A DNA stretch of 47,285 bases from Rhodothermales bacterium (GTDB lineage: Bacteria; Bacteroidota; Rhodothermia; Rhodothermales; JABDKH01): assembly GCA_013002165.1 (NCBI GenBank), contig JABDKO010000313.1:1-47285 (forward strand), given 5' to 3'. A model generated the notes under the pieces. It was not told the DNA's origin, did not search any database, and saw nothing but the letters and a program-made list of their open reading frames with translations. Shown here piece by piece: positions 1-8,049 of the stretch; the stretch's first letter is position 1, and the number at the start of each line of letters is the position of its first letter. The position numbers were made by a program, and so were the translations under genes.

Positions 1-381
1 GGGTTGATTGTCCCTGTGGTAAAAAGAGCCGACCGGCTATCATTGATGGAAGCTTCTGAAACGTTGAACGGACTTGTTGAAGCAGCCAGACAAAACCGAT
101 TGACGCGGGAGGATGTCCAGGGTGGCACATTTACTATTACGAATCACGGCGTCAGCGGCAGTCTGCTAGCTACACCTGTAATTAATCAGCCGCAGGCAGC
201 AATCCTTGGAATAGGCAAGACTGAAAAACGTGTCGTAGTAGACGACACAGATGGTTTTGATAGCATTCAAGTTCGCCCGATGGCGTATGTCACGCTTACA
301 ATTGATCATCGAATTCTGGATGGCTTTCAAGCGAATCAGTTCCTTGCCGATTTTGTAAGTGAAATCGAAAACTGGAAGTAA
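1..381 (+). CDS. 2-oxo acid dehydrogenase complex E2 (acyltransferase), C-terminal part, cut by window start
   Basis: Only the end of the gene is present; the frame is open from base 1. The visible ~126 residues are the catalytic core of a dihydrolipoamide acyltransferase, which transfers an acyl group from lipoate to CoA. Family hallmarks are GLIVPVV at the left edge, GTFTITN, the TPVINQPQAAILG stretch, and the active-site motif DHRILDG near the end (histidine in DHR). The lipoyl and E1/E3-binding domains must lie to the left, outside the window. Whether the substrate is 2-oxoglutarate, pyruvate or a branched-chain acid cannot be told from this fragment. A Rossmann protein follows 20 bases downstream on the same strand. 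Confidence 0.93.
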   Translation, partial: GLIVPVVKRADRLSLMEASETLNGLVEAARQNRLTREDVQGGTFTITNHGVSGSLLATPVINQPQAAILGIGKTEKRVVVDDTDGFDSIQVRPMAYVTLTIDHRILDGFQANQFLADFVSEIENWK

Positions 382-401
382 CCTCATAAATATCATACTG
401 C

Positions 402-2105
402 ATGGGTAGCGATTCTTGTTTTCTGATCCTAGGTGGGTCAGGACTGGTTGGAAGCCAGATTGTGCGGCAGATTTGCGATCAGCTGAATCCCTCCAAAATC
501 GTAGTTGCCGGACTCTTCGAACATGAGGTCACAGCATTTCTCGGAGATGCGCGCAGGGAGTTTCCCGACGTGGAATTCTTCGGTGCATGGGGCAATATTT
601 TTGTTCGCGACGCATTCCGTCACGAATCGCGGACTTCTCTATTGGACAACAAGAGCCGTAGACAGGGTCTTTACGACGATCTTTTCGGCGACATAGAAGA
701 TGCATACGAGCGTTCGACACTAGCACAAATCGTTCGCGAACATCGGCCCGACGTAATGGTCGATTGTATCAATACTGCGACCGGATTGAGTTATCAGGAT
801 ACCGAGAAAACAAGTCTTAAAACTCAGGACATCCTCGACCGACTGCGTCAGAAACTGGACGATTCAAACATCGATGATTCCGTCTATGAGACAATTGACG
901 AACTGGACAAGCAGGTCGGTACATTGCTTATCTCGCAGAGTACTCTGCAGCTGATCCGACATGTACGTCTACTTCATTCAGCTCTGACCGACGTAGGCAC
1001 GCGTCTATATGTCAAGGTCGGGACCACGGGTACAGGCGGCATGGGATTGAATATTCCGTATACCCACAGTGAAGATCGCCCAAGCGTCCAGCTGATGGCT
1101 AAAACTTCGATGGCCTTTGCACACACCGGACTTCTATTTCTGATGGCCAGAACGCCGAATGGACCACTCGTCAAAGAGGTCAAACCGGCCGCGATGATCG
1201 GCTATCGGCGGGTTAATCATCAATCTGTCCGCCGACAAGGGAATCCGCAGTTCTTGTTCCGACCGACAAGAGAAGTGCTTGGTGAACGTCTTCAGGTGCG
1301 AGACGACGAAGCGTCATACGAAAAATTGGGCGATCTGGAGATGGCCGGTGTTGATACCGGCGAAAATGGTTTCTTTGCACGCGGAGAGTTTGAAACGATT
1401 ACATATCTGGACCAGATGGAGTTCGTTACTCCTGAGGAAATCGCGCATCAAATCGTTCTTGAGATCAAGGGCAGCAATACCGGAATTGATGTCATAGCGG
1501 GGGTCGACAGCAATGTGATATCACCAAGTTACCGTGCAGGCGTTCTGAGACATACTGCACTAGAGAAGTTGCACCGGATCGAAGATGAAACGGGAGTCGC
1601 GAGCGTGGCAGTTGGTCACCTTGGACCGCCCGAGTTGTCCAAGATATTATACGAAGCGCACTTGTTGTGGCTTGGGTACAAAACGCTCGAGTCTGTTACT
1701 GAAGCAGATGAGAATGAAATGGGTACGCGGCTCCTTGGTATCATCCAGGATGATGACCATCTTCGATCGATGATAGTCTCCATAGGCGTACCAATTCTTG
1801 CCCCGGACGGAAAGACTCTTTTCCGTGGGCCAAAGATCAACATCCCCGAGAGCATTTATGACGATGCCGTGGTAACTCCGGACGAACTGGATCAGTGGGC
1901 GGCAAAGGGATGGATCGACCTGCGTGCCGGCAACATGCGGGAATGGAAGGACCGATTTGAAAGGATGAGAGCCGCGCAACATCGCCTTCAAACCGAAGGA
2001 ACAACATCCATCTCTCGCTCGACGTACCTTTCTGATGTTATTGAAATCGGCGCCGTTGCTGCGTGGATCTTCAACAACGAAGACGGAGGCTATCGCATCA
2101 AGTAG
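402..2105 (+). CDS. Uncharacterised 567-residue NAD(P)-binding Rossmann-fold protein (atypical SDR-like)
   Basis: The N-terminus has a Rossmann signature, LILGGSGLVGSQIV (residues 8-21), followed by a beta-alpha pattern typical of extended short-chain dehydrogenases. A further SDR-like stretch lies near residues 203-250, with VKVGTTGTGGMG and then MAKTSMAFAH. The lysine of the latter could be the remnant of a YxxxK motif, but a Gln sits where the Tyr should be, so classical SDR chemistry is doubtful. At 567 residues it is about twice the usual SDR length; the extra C-terminal half (roughly 280-567) matches nothing I recognise. It has no signal peptide or membrane segment. It follows the E2 gene by 20 bases and ends tail-to-tail with paaD with no base between the two stop codons. 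Cofactor binding is likely; the substrate is unknown. Confidence 0.85.
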   Translation: MGSDSCFLILGGSGLVGSQIVRQICDQLNPSKIVVAGLFEHEVTAFLGDARREFPDVEFFGAWGNIFVRDAFRHESRTSLLDNKSRRQGLYDDLFGDIEDAYERSTLAQIVREHRPDVMVDCINTATGLSYQDTEKTSLKTQDILDRLRQKLDDSNIDDSVYETIDELDKQVGTLLISQSTLQLIRHVRLLHSALTDVGTRLYVKVGTTGTGGMGLNIPYTHSEDRPSVQLMAKTSMAFAHTGLLFLMARTPNGPLVKEVKPAAMIGYRRVNHQSVRRQGNPQFLFRPTREVLGERLQVRDDEASYEKLGDLEMAGVDTGENGFFARGEFETITYLDQMEFVTPEEIAHQIVLEIKGSNTGIDVIAGVDSNVISPSYRAGVLRHTALEKLHRIEDETGVASVAVGHLGPPELSKILYEAHLLWLGYKTLESVTEADENEMGTRLLGIIQDDDHLRSMIVSIGVPILAPDGKTLFRGPKINIPESIYDDAVVTPDELDQWAAKGWIDLRAGNMREWKDRFERMRAAQHRLQTEGTTSISRSTYLSDVIEIGAVAAWIFNNEDGGYRIK

Positions 2106-2579
2106 TCAATGGCACTTGAAGTGCTCAAATGGCTGGACACATCCATTGCAGAAGTGTAGTGACTTGCACGCGGTTGAGCCAAAACGACTGGTCAATGTGG
2201 TATCGACCGAACCGCAATACGGACACGCGGGCTCGGCAGATTTCTCGCCTGAATAGCGAGGCGGAGCTATACCATACTCGCGGAGTTTTTCGCGCGCTTC
2301 GTCCGTCATCCAGTCGGTGGTCCAGACCTCGTGATACAGAGTGTGCACCTCGCACCGATCATAACCTGCTTCCCGGATGACCTTTCTTGCAAGTACTTCT
2401 ATCGCATTCATTGCAGGACATCCCGTATAGGTGGGCACCAGGGCGACGTGAACAACGCCTGAATCATCAATTTCAGCTCCACGCACTATCCCCATCTCAA
2501 CGATATTCAGTACCGGCACCTCCGGATCGAAGACGGTTGAGAGTATGTCTACTATTTGTTTGTCCTGACTCTCTACCAT
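2106..2579 (-). CDS. paaD: Phenylacetyl-CoA epoxidase subunit PaaD
   Basis: The 157-residue protein has an N-terminal MIP18/DUF59-like domain (DPEVPVLNIVEMG, then PTYTGCPAM around residues 49-57) and a C-terminal Cys-rich zinc-ribbon-like tail with Cys at 119, 122, 144 and 147. This arrangement is characteristic of PaaD, the accessory subunit thought to mature metal centres of the PaaABC(E) oxygenase. The start overlaps the end of paaC by 7 bases, as expected for the last gene of a paaABCD transcript. No paaE follows: the next gene lies on the opposite strand and its stop abuts this one. Confidence 0.93.
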   Translation of the reverse strand: MVESQDKQIVDILSTVFDPEVPVLNIVEMGIVRGAEIDDSGVVHVALVPTYTGCPAMNAIEVLARKVIREAGYDRCEVHTLYHEVWTTDWMTDEAREKLREYGIAPPRYSGEKSAEPACPYCGSVDTTLTSRFGSTACKSLHFCNGCVQPFEHFKCH

Positions 2580-3379
2580 GATGCATCAGGATGTGATCGT
2601 GCGAGGAATTGCATCTCATCGAGGATGTGGCCGAGATGTTCACTGTGCTGGCCAGACCGACCACCTTTGCGCATAAACTGATCTTGATCAGGTACCACCA
2701 GGGTAGCTTCAGTCAGGGTATCGGTAACAAATACATTCCAATCAACGCGAAGCCGCAGGAACCCGTCAGGGATGATGCCTGCCTCGATCAGTGCATGGAT
2801 CGACTCCGAGGTTTCAAACATCTCATCTGTGTATGTCCAAAGCTCGTCGAATGCGGCCTGAATCCTGTCATGACTCTCGGATGTTCCGTCACCCAGTCTC
2901 AAAACCCAGCTACGCGAGTGACGAACATGATATGTGATTTCCTTCGCTGCTTTCCGTGCTACACCGGAGATAAATGGATTCGGACTTCCACCCATGCACT
3001 CAAAAAGTTTCAGCGCATAAACATCATATAGAAACTGGCGGGCGAGCGTATAGCCAAAATCTATATTGGGTTGCTCAACCAGCAGGAGATTTCTAAAACT
3101 AACTGTGTCTCGATGAAATGCGAGATCATCCTGGTCACGGTTCAGGCCTTCCAGTTGTCCGGCATACATCAGAAGTACATTCGCTCTGCCGATTTCATCC
3201 AGTGCGATGTTCGCGAGTGCAATATCTTCCTCAAGCTGAGGTGCGTGTCCACACCATTCCGACAATCGATGACCGAGGATGAGCGCATCATCGCCGAGGG
3301 CGGTCAAGAACTCTGCCAGTTGCGCATGATGTGCAACGTCAAGAGACTCACTAATCTTTGCTACCATCTCCATCGCCAT
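2573..3379 (-). CDS. paaC: Phenylacetyl-CoA epoxidase structural subunit PaaC
   Basis: This ferritin-like all-helical protein is the non-catalytic partner of PaaA in the ring-epoxidising complex. Family features include LGDDALILGHRLSEWCGHAP near the N-terminus, LANIALDEIGRA, and the FLYDVY and EITYHVRHSRSWVLRLGDGT segments. The length of about 268 residues is normal for PaaC. An in-frame TTG lies just upstream, but the ATG at 3379 forms a TGATG overlap with the paaB stop, so it is the better start and implies translational coupling. It sits third in paaABCD. Confidence 0.95.
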   Translation of the reverse strand: MAMEMVAKISESLDVAHHAQLAEFLTALGDDALILGHRLSEWCGHAPQLEEDIALANIALDEIGRANVLLMYAGQLEGLNRDQDDLAFHRDTVSFRNLLLVEQPNIDFGYTLARQFLYDVYALKLFECMGGSPNPFISGVARKAAKEITYHVRHSRSWVLRLGDGTSESHDRIQAAFDELWTYTDEMFETSESIHALIEAGIIPDGFLRLRVDWNVFVTDTLTEATLVVPDQDQFMRKGGRSGQHSEHLGHILDEMQFLARSHPDASW

Positions 3380-3669
3380 CAAACGTTCCTCACGCCGCGC
3401 GGGACTGTATAAAATGACGGGTGCCTGTAAATCTTGTCATCACCCGGATCAAAAAGCGGCCCTGCATCATCGGGACTCGAGGCAGTGATGTTGTTTGCCT
3501 GTACCACCCAGATGCTAATACCTTCTCCACGCCTTGTATACACATCGCGCGCATTTTGCAGCGCCTGCTCTGCGTCTACCGCATGAACGCTTCCAACATG
3601 CTCGTGTGGTTTACCCGACTTGGGTTGTAGAAACACTTCCCATACGGGCGATTCAGATTCAGTCGACAT
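3379..3669 (-). CDS. paaB: Phenylacetyl-CoA epoxidase subunit PaaB
   Basis: This 96-residue protein is of typical PaaB size. It carries WEVFLQPKSGKPHEHVGSVHA at the N-terminus, then DAEQALQNARDVYTRRGEG and SIWVV, the usual PaaB landmarks. In the known complex PaaB bridges PaaAC heterodimers and is needed for activity. The gene starts 6 bases after the paaA stop and its stop shares one base with the paaC start, so A-B-C are tightly coupled. Confidence 0.95.
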   Translation of the reverse strand: MSTESESPVWEVFLQPKSGKPHEHVGSVHAVDAEQALQNARDVYTRRGEGISIWVVQANNITASSPDDAGPLFDPGDDKIYRHPSFYTVPRGVRNV

Positions 3670-3675
3670 ACCGAA

Positions 3676-4617
3676 CTACGATGTTGTTTGCCTGGTGAGT
3701 TGTTTATCGGCGTATGCCCTGGCAGCTTCTCTAACCCACGCTCCGTTGTCGTGGGCACTACGCCTTGCGGCAATCCGCTCGCGGTTGCAGGGGCCGTTAC
3801 CTTTTATAACCTGGTAAAATTCATTCCAGTCTATCTCACCGAATTTCCAATCGCCTGTCTCTTCGTTGTACTCAAGTTCCGGATCCGGGATTGTGAGGTC
3901 GACGGCTCGGGCTTGTGGAACAGTGATGTTCACAAAGTGCTGCCGCAGCGAGTCATTCGACTTACGCTTTACTCCCCATTGCATGAGCTCACTGCTATTA
4001 GTGGACTCTGCGTCATGTGGACCGAACATCATTAGCGAAGGCCACCACCATCTGTTCACAGCATCCTGAACCATGGCTTTCTGTTCTGGTGTACCGGCTG
4101 CAAGGGTTGTGACGATTTCAAAGCCCTGTTTCTTGTGAAAGTTTTCTTCTTTGCAGATGCGGATCATGGCACGTGAGTACGGTCCGTATGATGCCTTTGC
4201 AAGCATAGTCTGGTTAACAATTGCGGCACCATCAACCAGCCAGCCTATCACTCCGATGTCCGCCCAGCTGAGAGTCGGATAATTGAAGATTGAGGAGTAC
4301 TTGGCCTTGCCTTCCAGAAGTTGATCAATCAGCTCTGAGCGTTCAATGCCCAGAGTCTCCGTCGCACTGTAGATATATAGACCATGGCCAGCTTCATCCT
4401 GAACCTTGGCCAAAAGTGTCATTTTTCGACGCAAGTTTGGAGCGCGGGTTATCCAGTTGCCTTCAGGAAGCATCCCAACTATTTCTGAATGTGCATGCTG
4501 CGACATCATTCGAATGAGTTGGCTCCGGTACCTGTCTGGCATCCAGTCTTTTGGCTCAATCTTGGCTCCTTCGGCGATCTTCGATTCAAATTCGAGTAAC
4601 TGCTCAGACGTTTCCAT
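3676..4617 (-). CDS. paaA: Phenylacetyl-CoA epoxidase catalytic subunit PaaA
   Basis: This is the diiron oxygenase subunit that converts phenylacetyl-CoA to its ring 1,2-epoxide. The 313-residue length is normal. The two iron-binding half-motifs are intact: QDEAGH (Glu75 and His78) and EENFH (Glu158 and His161), with Glu45 and Asp129 in register as the other ligands; Lys71 precedes the first motif as in known PaaA. It is the first gene of paaABCD, with a 123-base leader that holds a candidate promoter and a short palindrome. The reductase PaaE, thioesterase/isomerase and ring-opening genes are not in the window. Confidence 0.97.
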   Translation of the reverse strand: METSEQLLEFESKIAEGAKIEPKDWMPDRYRSQLIRMMSQHAHSEIVGMLPEGNWITRAPNLRRKMTLLAKVQDEAGHGLYIYSATETLGIERSELIDQLLEGKAKYSSIFNYPTLSWADIGVIGWLVDGAAIVNQTMLAKASYGPYSRAMIRICKEENFHKKQGFEIVTTLAAGTPEQKAMVQDAVNRWWWPSLMMFGPHDAESTNSSELMQWGVKRKSNDSLRQHFVNITVPQARAVDLTIPDPELEYNEETGDWKFGEIDWNEFYQVIKGNGPCNRERIAARRSAHDNGAWVREAARAYADKQLTRQTTS

Positions 4618-4654
4618 ACTTCTCCACTAGTGATAGGACCGAGATCCAGGTTCG

Positions 4655-4684
4655 CAACTATATAAAACGAATAATACCAGCCAA
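4655..4684 (-). promoter_or_regulatory. Candidate promoter of paaABCD
   Basis: On the minus strand a TTG (4682-4684) is followed after 19 bases by TATAGTTG (4655-4662). This is one mismatch from the Bacteroidota -7 element TAnnTTTG at a plausible distance from the -33 TTG. It would give a leader of about 30 bases before the paaA ATG. This is pattern matching only. Confidence 0.35.
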
Positions 4685-4714
4685 TGTTTGCCCTCATCAT
4701 CGATTCTTTATATC

Positions 4715-4724
4715 GCAATATTGC
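4715..4724. promoter_or_regulatory. Perfect 10-bp palindrome upstream of paaA
   Basis: GCAATATTGC reads identically on both strands. It lies about 30 bases upstream of the candidate paaA promoter and just past the stop of the small membrane protein. It could be an operator half or chance; no paaR-type regulator gene is in the window. Confidence 0.2.
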
Positions 4725-4740
4725 AAAGCGATTAAAGCAC

Positions 4741-4959
4741 TCAATTGGAGTTGTGACGGCGTTGTCTGCGTACATAGGCACCTGCACCAACGTAAGCGAT
4801 GGCTGCGAGTAACCCGAAGCCCATTGAATATATCGTTAGTCCGGTTCCAGGCTCAATCACATTGTCGGACAGAACGAACAGCATCTCAAAGAGAAAACCA
4901 AAGACTATTGCGCCCAGAAATATTCCGGGCCAGCTAAAAACTACAGGATGGTCAAACAC
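4741..4959 (-). CDS. Small two-helix membrane protein of unknown function
   Basis: The frame encodes two hydrophobic segments (WPGIFLGAIVFGFLFEMLFV and IYSMGFGLLAAIAYVGAGAYV) separated by a short loop (SDNVIEPGTG) and ending in a basic tail (RRQRRHNSN), as expected of a small inner-membrane protein. The open frame extends back to an ATG at 5061, but that would overlap nhaC by 47 bases with low-complexity residues. The GTG at 4959 gives 72 residues starting just before the hydrophobic part and 55 bases after nhaC, so I prefer it. Co-direction with nhaC suggests co-transcription. I do not recognise the family. Confidence 0.55.
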   Translation of the reverse strand: MFDHPVVFSWPGIFLGAIVFGFLFEMLFVLSDNVIEPGTGLTIYSMGFGLLAAIAYVGAGAYVRRQRRHNSN

Positions 4960-5014
4960 AGGCTGTCTGTAAATTTTGAAAACCCGGCATACACGCTCTT
5001 TGAACCGGAAGTAT

Positions 5015-6427
5015 CTACAGCGTTGCACCCAGTATTGCGAACAGGACGGCAGCGATCGCACCTCCCGTCAACGCATACGGCAACTGTGTTCGAACGTGGT
5101 CAATGTGATCAGTTGCCGCCGCCATGGACGAGATGATTGTCGTATCAGAAATGGGTGAACAGTGATCGCCAAAAATCCCCCCGGCGAGTGAGGCGGCAAC
5201 AAAAGGAGCAAGAGGCAGCCCGAGCGTTGCGGCAGCAGGTACCGCGATGGGAAGCATTATTGCAAACGTCCCCCAACTCGTGCCGGTCGAAAAAGCGATT
5301 CCGCCCGAGACGATGAATACAAGCGGGAGGTAAACGAAATTGGGCATTGTTCCAGCCGTTACCTGTGCAACGTACACACCTGTTCCCAGCGCTTTCACAA
5401 CATCACCAAGTGCGAGTGCAAGAAGCAAAATCAGTGCAAGGGGTACGAGTGCTCCCGCACCCTTCAGTGCAACCTTGACGAGCTCGTCCATTGTAAATAT
5501 TCGCTGTGCTCGCAGAAGAACCCATGACAGCCCGAGGCCGACCATAACCGACCAAAGTACACTGGTTGAGCCTGAACCTTCGAGAAAGTCGCCGTCCCCG
5601 GTAATGAAAAGCGCCAGTGGCATGAACAGTACCATTGCTGCAATCGGCAATATCATGTTGCGTGCCCTTGCAGGGACACCTTCGATTGGCGCAGGCGACA
5701 GAACCTCTTCGTCTATCATCGGAGTGGAGTCAGGCCAGAGAAGCTGACCCTTCTTTGTCCGCTCCTCAGCTCGCTTCATCGGTCCGATGTTTATATCGAA
5801 AATGATAACCAGAAACGTAATAATCACAGCGGCGATCGCATAAAAATTAAACAGGATCGACTGCAGGAATACCGATAGAGCATTCTCTACGCCAAGACCG
5901 TCCAGAATGCCAAGGTTGTAGGCGCCCCAGGCATTCATCGGAATAAGGATACAGATGGGTGCAGAAGTGGAATCGATAATGTATGCCAGCTTCTCACGAG
6001 AAGTCTTGTACCTGTCGAATAGTGGTCGAGCAACCGATCCAGCAACCAGCACTGTGATGTTTGACTCAATGAAGATGACAACGCCTGCGATCCATGCAAG
6101 CAGTTGCGATCGCTTTGCAGAATCCACCCACTTATTCGATTCGAGCAACGATACAAATCCCCTGACGCCACCCGAGGCCTCGACTGTCGCAATGAGTGCG
6201 CCGATTACCAGAGTAAAAATGATTACGCGTGCGTCACCCGCGTCTCCAAAAACGGTGATCGTGCCATCGATTGCTGCACCTGCACCGGCTACAGGATCCC
6301 ATCCTTCTATAATTGTCCAGGCAAACCAGAGACCGCCTGCGAGCGATAGATATACCTGCCGCGTCCAGATGGCAAGTACGATCGCCAGGACCGGTGGAAG
6401 AATTGAAATCCAGGTAGGGTCACTCAT
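5015..6427 (-). CDS. nhaC: NhaC-family Na+/H+ antiporter
   Basis: This is a polytopic inner-membrane protein of about 470 residues, hydrophobic throughout, in the NhaC/arginine-ornithine antiporter-like family. Characteristic stretches are ILPPVLAIVLAIWTRQV near the start, the central VVIFIESNITVLVAGSVARPLFD region, STSAPICILIPMNAWGAY, and near the end FSTGTSWGTFAIMLPIAVP and GDHCSPISDTTIISS. It would exchange Na+ for H+, or a related organic ion. A GTG 42 bases upstream is also in frame; the ATG at 6427 starts directly before the first hydrophobic segment and is preferred. It lies between nadD and a small membrane protein. Exact substrate is uncertain. Confidence 0.9.
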   Translation of the reverse strand: MSDPTWISILPPVLAIVLAIWTRQVYLSLAGGLWFAWTIIEGWDPVAGAGAAIDGTITVFGDAGDARVIIFTLVIGALIATVEASGGVRGFVSLLESNKWVDSAKRSQLLAWIAGVVIFIESNITVLVAGSVARPLFDRYKTSREKLAYIIDSTSAPICILIPMNAWGAYNLGILDGLGVENALSVFLQSILFNFYAIAAVIITFLVIIFDINIGPMKRAEERTKKGQLLWPDSTPMIDEEVLSPAPIEGVPARARNMILPIAAMVLFMPLALFITGDGDFLEGSGSTSVLWSVMVGLGLSWVLLRAQRIFTMDELVKVALKGAGALVPLALILLLALALGDVVKALGTGVYVAQVTAGTMPNFVYLPLVFIVSGGIAFSTGTSWGTFAIMLPIAVPAAATLGLPLAPFVAASLAGGIFGDHCSPISDTTIISSMAAATDHIDHVRTQLPYALTGGAIAAVLFAILGATL

Positions 6428-6521
6428 CAGTGATATATCGAATGAAGACTTTGCAATCCGCTTGAACACCCGGCACGAACACGTAGATAAAGCTCAACCT
6501 CATCGATGTCAAGGAAAGACA

Positions 6522-7124
6522 TCAGGCGTAGAGCCCATTTTTCTCCATGTATGCCTTTACAGTATTTGGCACCAGGTATCGTACCGACCGTCCAGATTGT
6601 ATGGCACTACGTACCATGGTACTCGATATCTCAATGACGGGCCCGTCAACAAACAGAACGCGTCCTTCCCCGGCGATCGGCCGTTGGTAATCGTTATCTT
6701 TCCGATCGTACACTATCAGTGTTGCGAGTTCTTTGATTCGCTCCGGTTTATGCCATGCATCAAATGCTGCAAAACTGTCTCCTCCGATAATTAGAAACAG
6801 CTCAGCCTCCGGTTCATCAGCGGCGAGCGCTTCCAGAGTGTCTACCGTGTACGAAACACCTCGTCTGGCAATTTCCATATCACTCACGACAAAGGCAGGA
6901 TTGTCGGCAACAACCAACTCTACCATTGCCAGTCGATGCGTGGCACTCGCAAGTTCACGATCTTTCTTGTGTGGGGGTATGTAGCCTGGAATCCAGACGA
7001 CGCGATCGATCTGACAGTGCACCCGGACATGCTCTGCAATAATAAGGTGTCCCAGATGCGGCGGATTGAATGAGCCTCCGAAAACGGCTATCCGCCTGTC
7101 GCCAGATTCAAAGAATCCACTCAC
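6522..7124 (-). CDS. nadD: Nicotinate-nucleotide adenylyltransferase NadD
   Basis: This cytoplasmic enzyme joins ATP and nicotinate mononucleotide to give deamido-NAD. The nucleotidyltransferase signature GGSFNPPHLGH lies at residues 16-26 and the second nucleotide-binding motif ISSTMVR is near residue 167; WIPGYIPPHK is the NadD-type substrate loop. The 200-residue length is normal. Its ATG overlaps the bamD stop by four bases, so the two are translationally coupled. Confidence 0.97.
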   Translation of the reverse strand: MSGFFESGDRRIAVFGGSFNPPHLGHLIIAEHVRVHCQIDRVVWIPGYIPPHKKDRELASATHRLAMVELVVADNPAFVVSDMEIARRGVSYTVDTLEALAADEPEAELFLIIGGDSFAAFDAWHKPERIKELATLIVYDRKDNDYQRPIAGEGRVLFVDGPVIEISSTMVRSAIQSGRSVRYLVPNTVKAYMEKNGLYA

Positions 7125-7915
7125 GATCCCGATGCTAGCTCAGCGACAGCAAGACCGGCATTCTCGACAAGTGACCTTGCCTCAGCCGTGGCGGTACTCT
7201 CAGGGAACAGCTGGACAAGTCGCAAATAATTCTCCACTGCCTGCGAGTAGCGCTCTTCCTGTTTTGATTCAATTGAATTGTTTGCATACTGGATATACAC
7301 GCGCACCGCACCGAGAAGTGCATCGTCCGCATAATCTGTATCCGGATATCGATCGAAAACGGATTCATAGCTGACCGAGGCGGCCTGAAACAATCCACGT
7401 CGCTCATATAGCCTGGCAGCCTCATAATATTTCCTGCCGAGTTTCTCGCGTAGTGAGCGGATCTGCGTTTCGGCGTCAGGAACAAACTGGCTCAGCGGGT
7501 ACTTGTCGATGAACAATTGAAATTGCCTGATCGCTCTCTCTGTATCGGTCTGATCAAGCTGATAAGGCGGTGATCTTTCTAGAAATGTAAGAGCATACTC
7601 ATACTCAGCTTCCTGTATTCTGGGATCCGTCCTGTATATCTGTATGAAACGATTGTATTCGTTTGCTGCCAGCAAATGCTCATTGTTGGCCGAGTAGGAT
7701 CTTGCCAACAGCAGCTGAGCATCAGCCGCAAATTCATGCGTCGGACCAAAGTCGAAAGAACCCTGCAAGTATTCGATCGCCCGCAGGTACTTCCCGTCTT
7801 CAAAAGCCTCCTTGCCTCGCGTGTAGGCATCCTCAGGAGAATCATATCGCAGACCTCCCGAGCCTGAGCAGCCCGCCACAAAAAGCAGAAGCAATAGCGA
7901 AAGTCGAAACGTCAT
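7121..7915 (-). CDS. bamD: Outer membrane assembly lipoprotein BamD
   Basis: From the ATG at 7915 the protein begins with a lipoprotein signal, MTFRLSLLLLLFVAGC, with the lipobox cysteine at residue 16; the longer open frame puts 16 non-signal residues in front and is rejected. The rest consists of TPR-like helical pairs (YTRGKEAFEDGKYLRAIEYL, LARSYSANNEHLLAANEYNRF, YEAARLYERRGLFQAASVSY), matching the BamD/YfiO family that with BamA folds outer-membrane beta-barrels. The length of about 264 residues fits. It shares four bases with nadD and follows another TPR-bearing envelope protein. Confidence 0.92.
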   Translation of the reverse strand: MTFRLSLLLLLFVAGCSGSGGLRYDSPEDAYTRGKEAFEDGKYLRAIEYLQGSFDFGPTHEFAADAQLLLARSYSANNEHLLAANEYNRFIQIYRTDPRIQEAEYEYALTFLERSPPYQLDQTDTERAIRQFQLFIDKYPLSQFVPDAETQIRSLREKLGRKYYEAARLYERRGLFQAASVSYESVFDRYPDTDYADDALLGAVRVYIQYANNSIESKQEERYSQAVENYLRLVQLFPESTATAEARSLVENAGLAVAELASGS

Positions 7916-8049
7916 ACGGTATTCTGGAATCAGGTAACTGAAGATACTTGGTTTGTCAATCAAGAGAGTAACGATACGGACCCCGTCTTATTATGCTGAA
8001 GAAAGCCCGGTCGCCATTTACAGCATCGTACCGGAAGCGGTTCCTCCAG

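Noticed and set aside
2125-3412. Several long frames on the plus strand opposite paaD, paaC and paaB
   Set aside because: They are antisense shadows of strongly supported genes and show no protein-like domain pattern.
5955-6794. 279-residue plus-strand frame opposite nhaC and nadD
   Set aside because: It spans two well-supported minus genes and the gap between them; its composition is non-protein-like.
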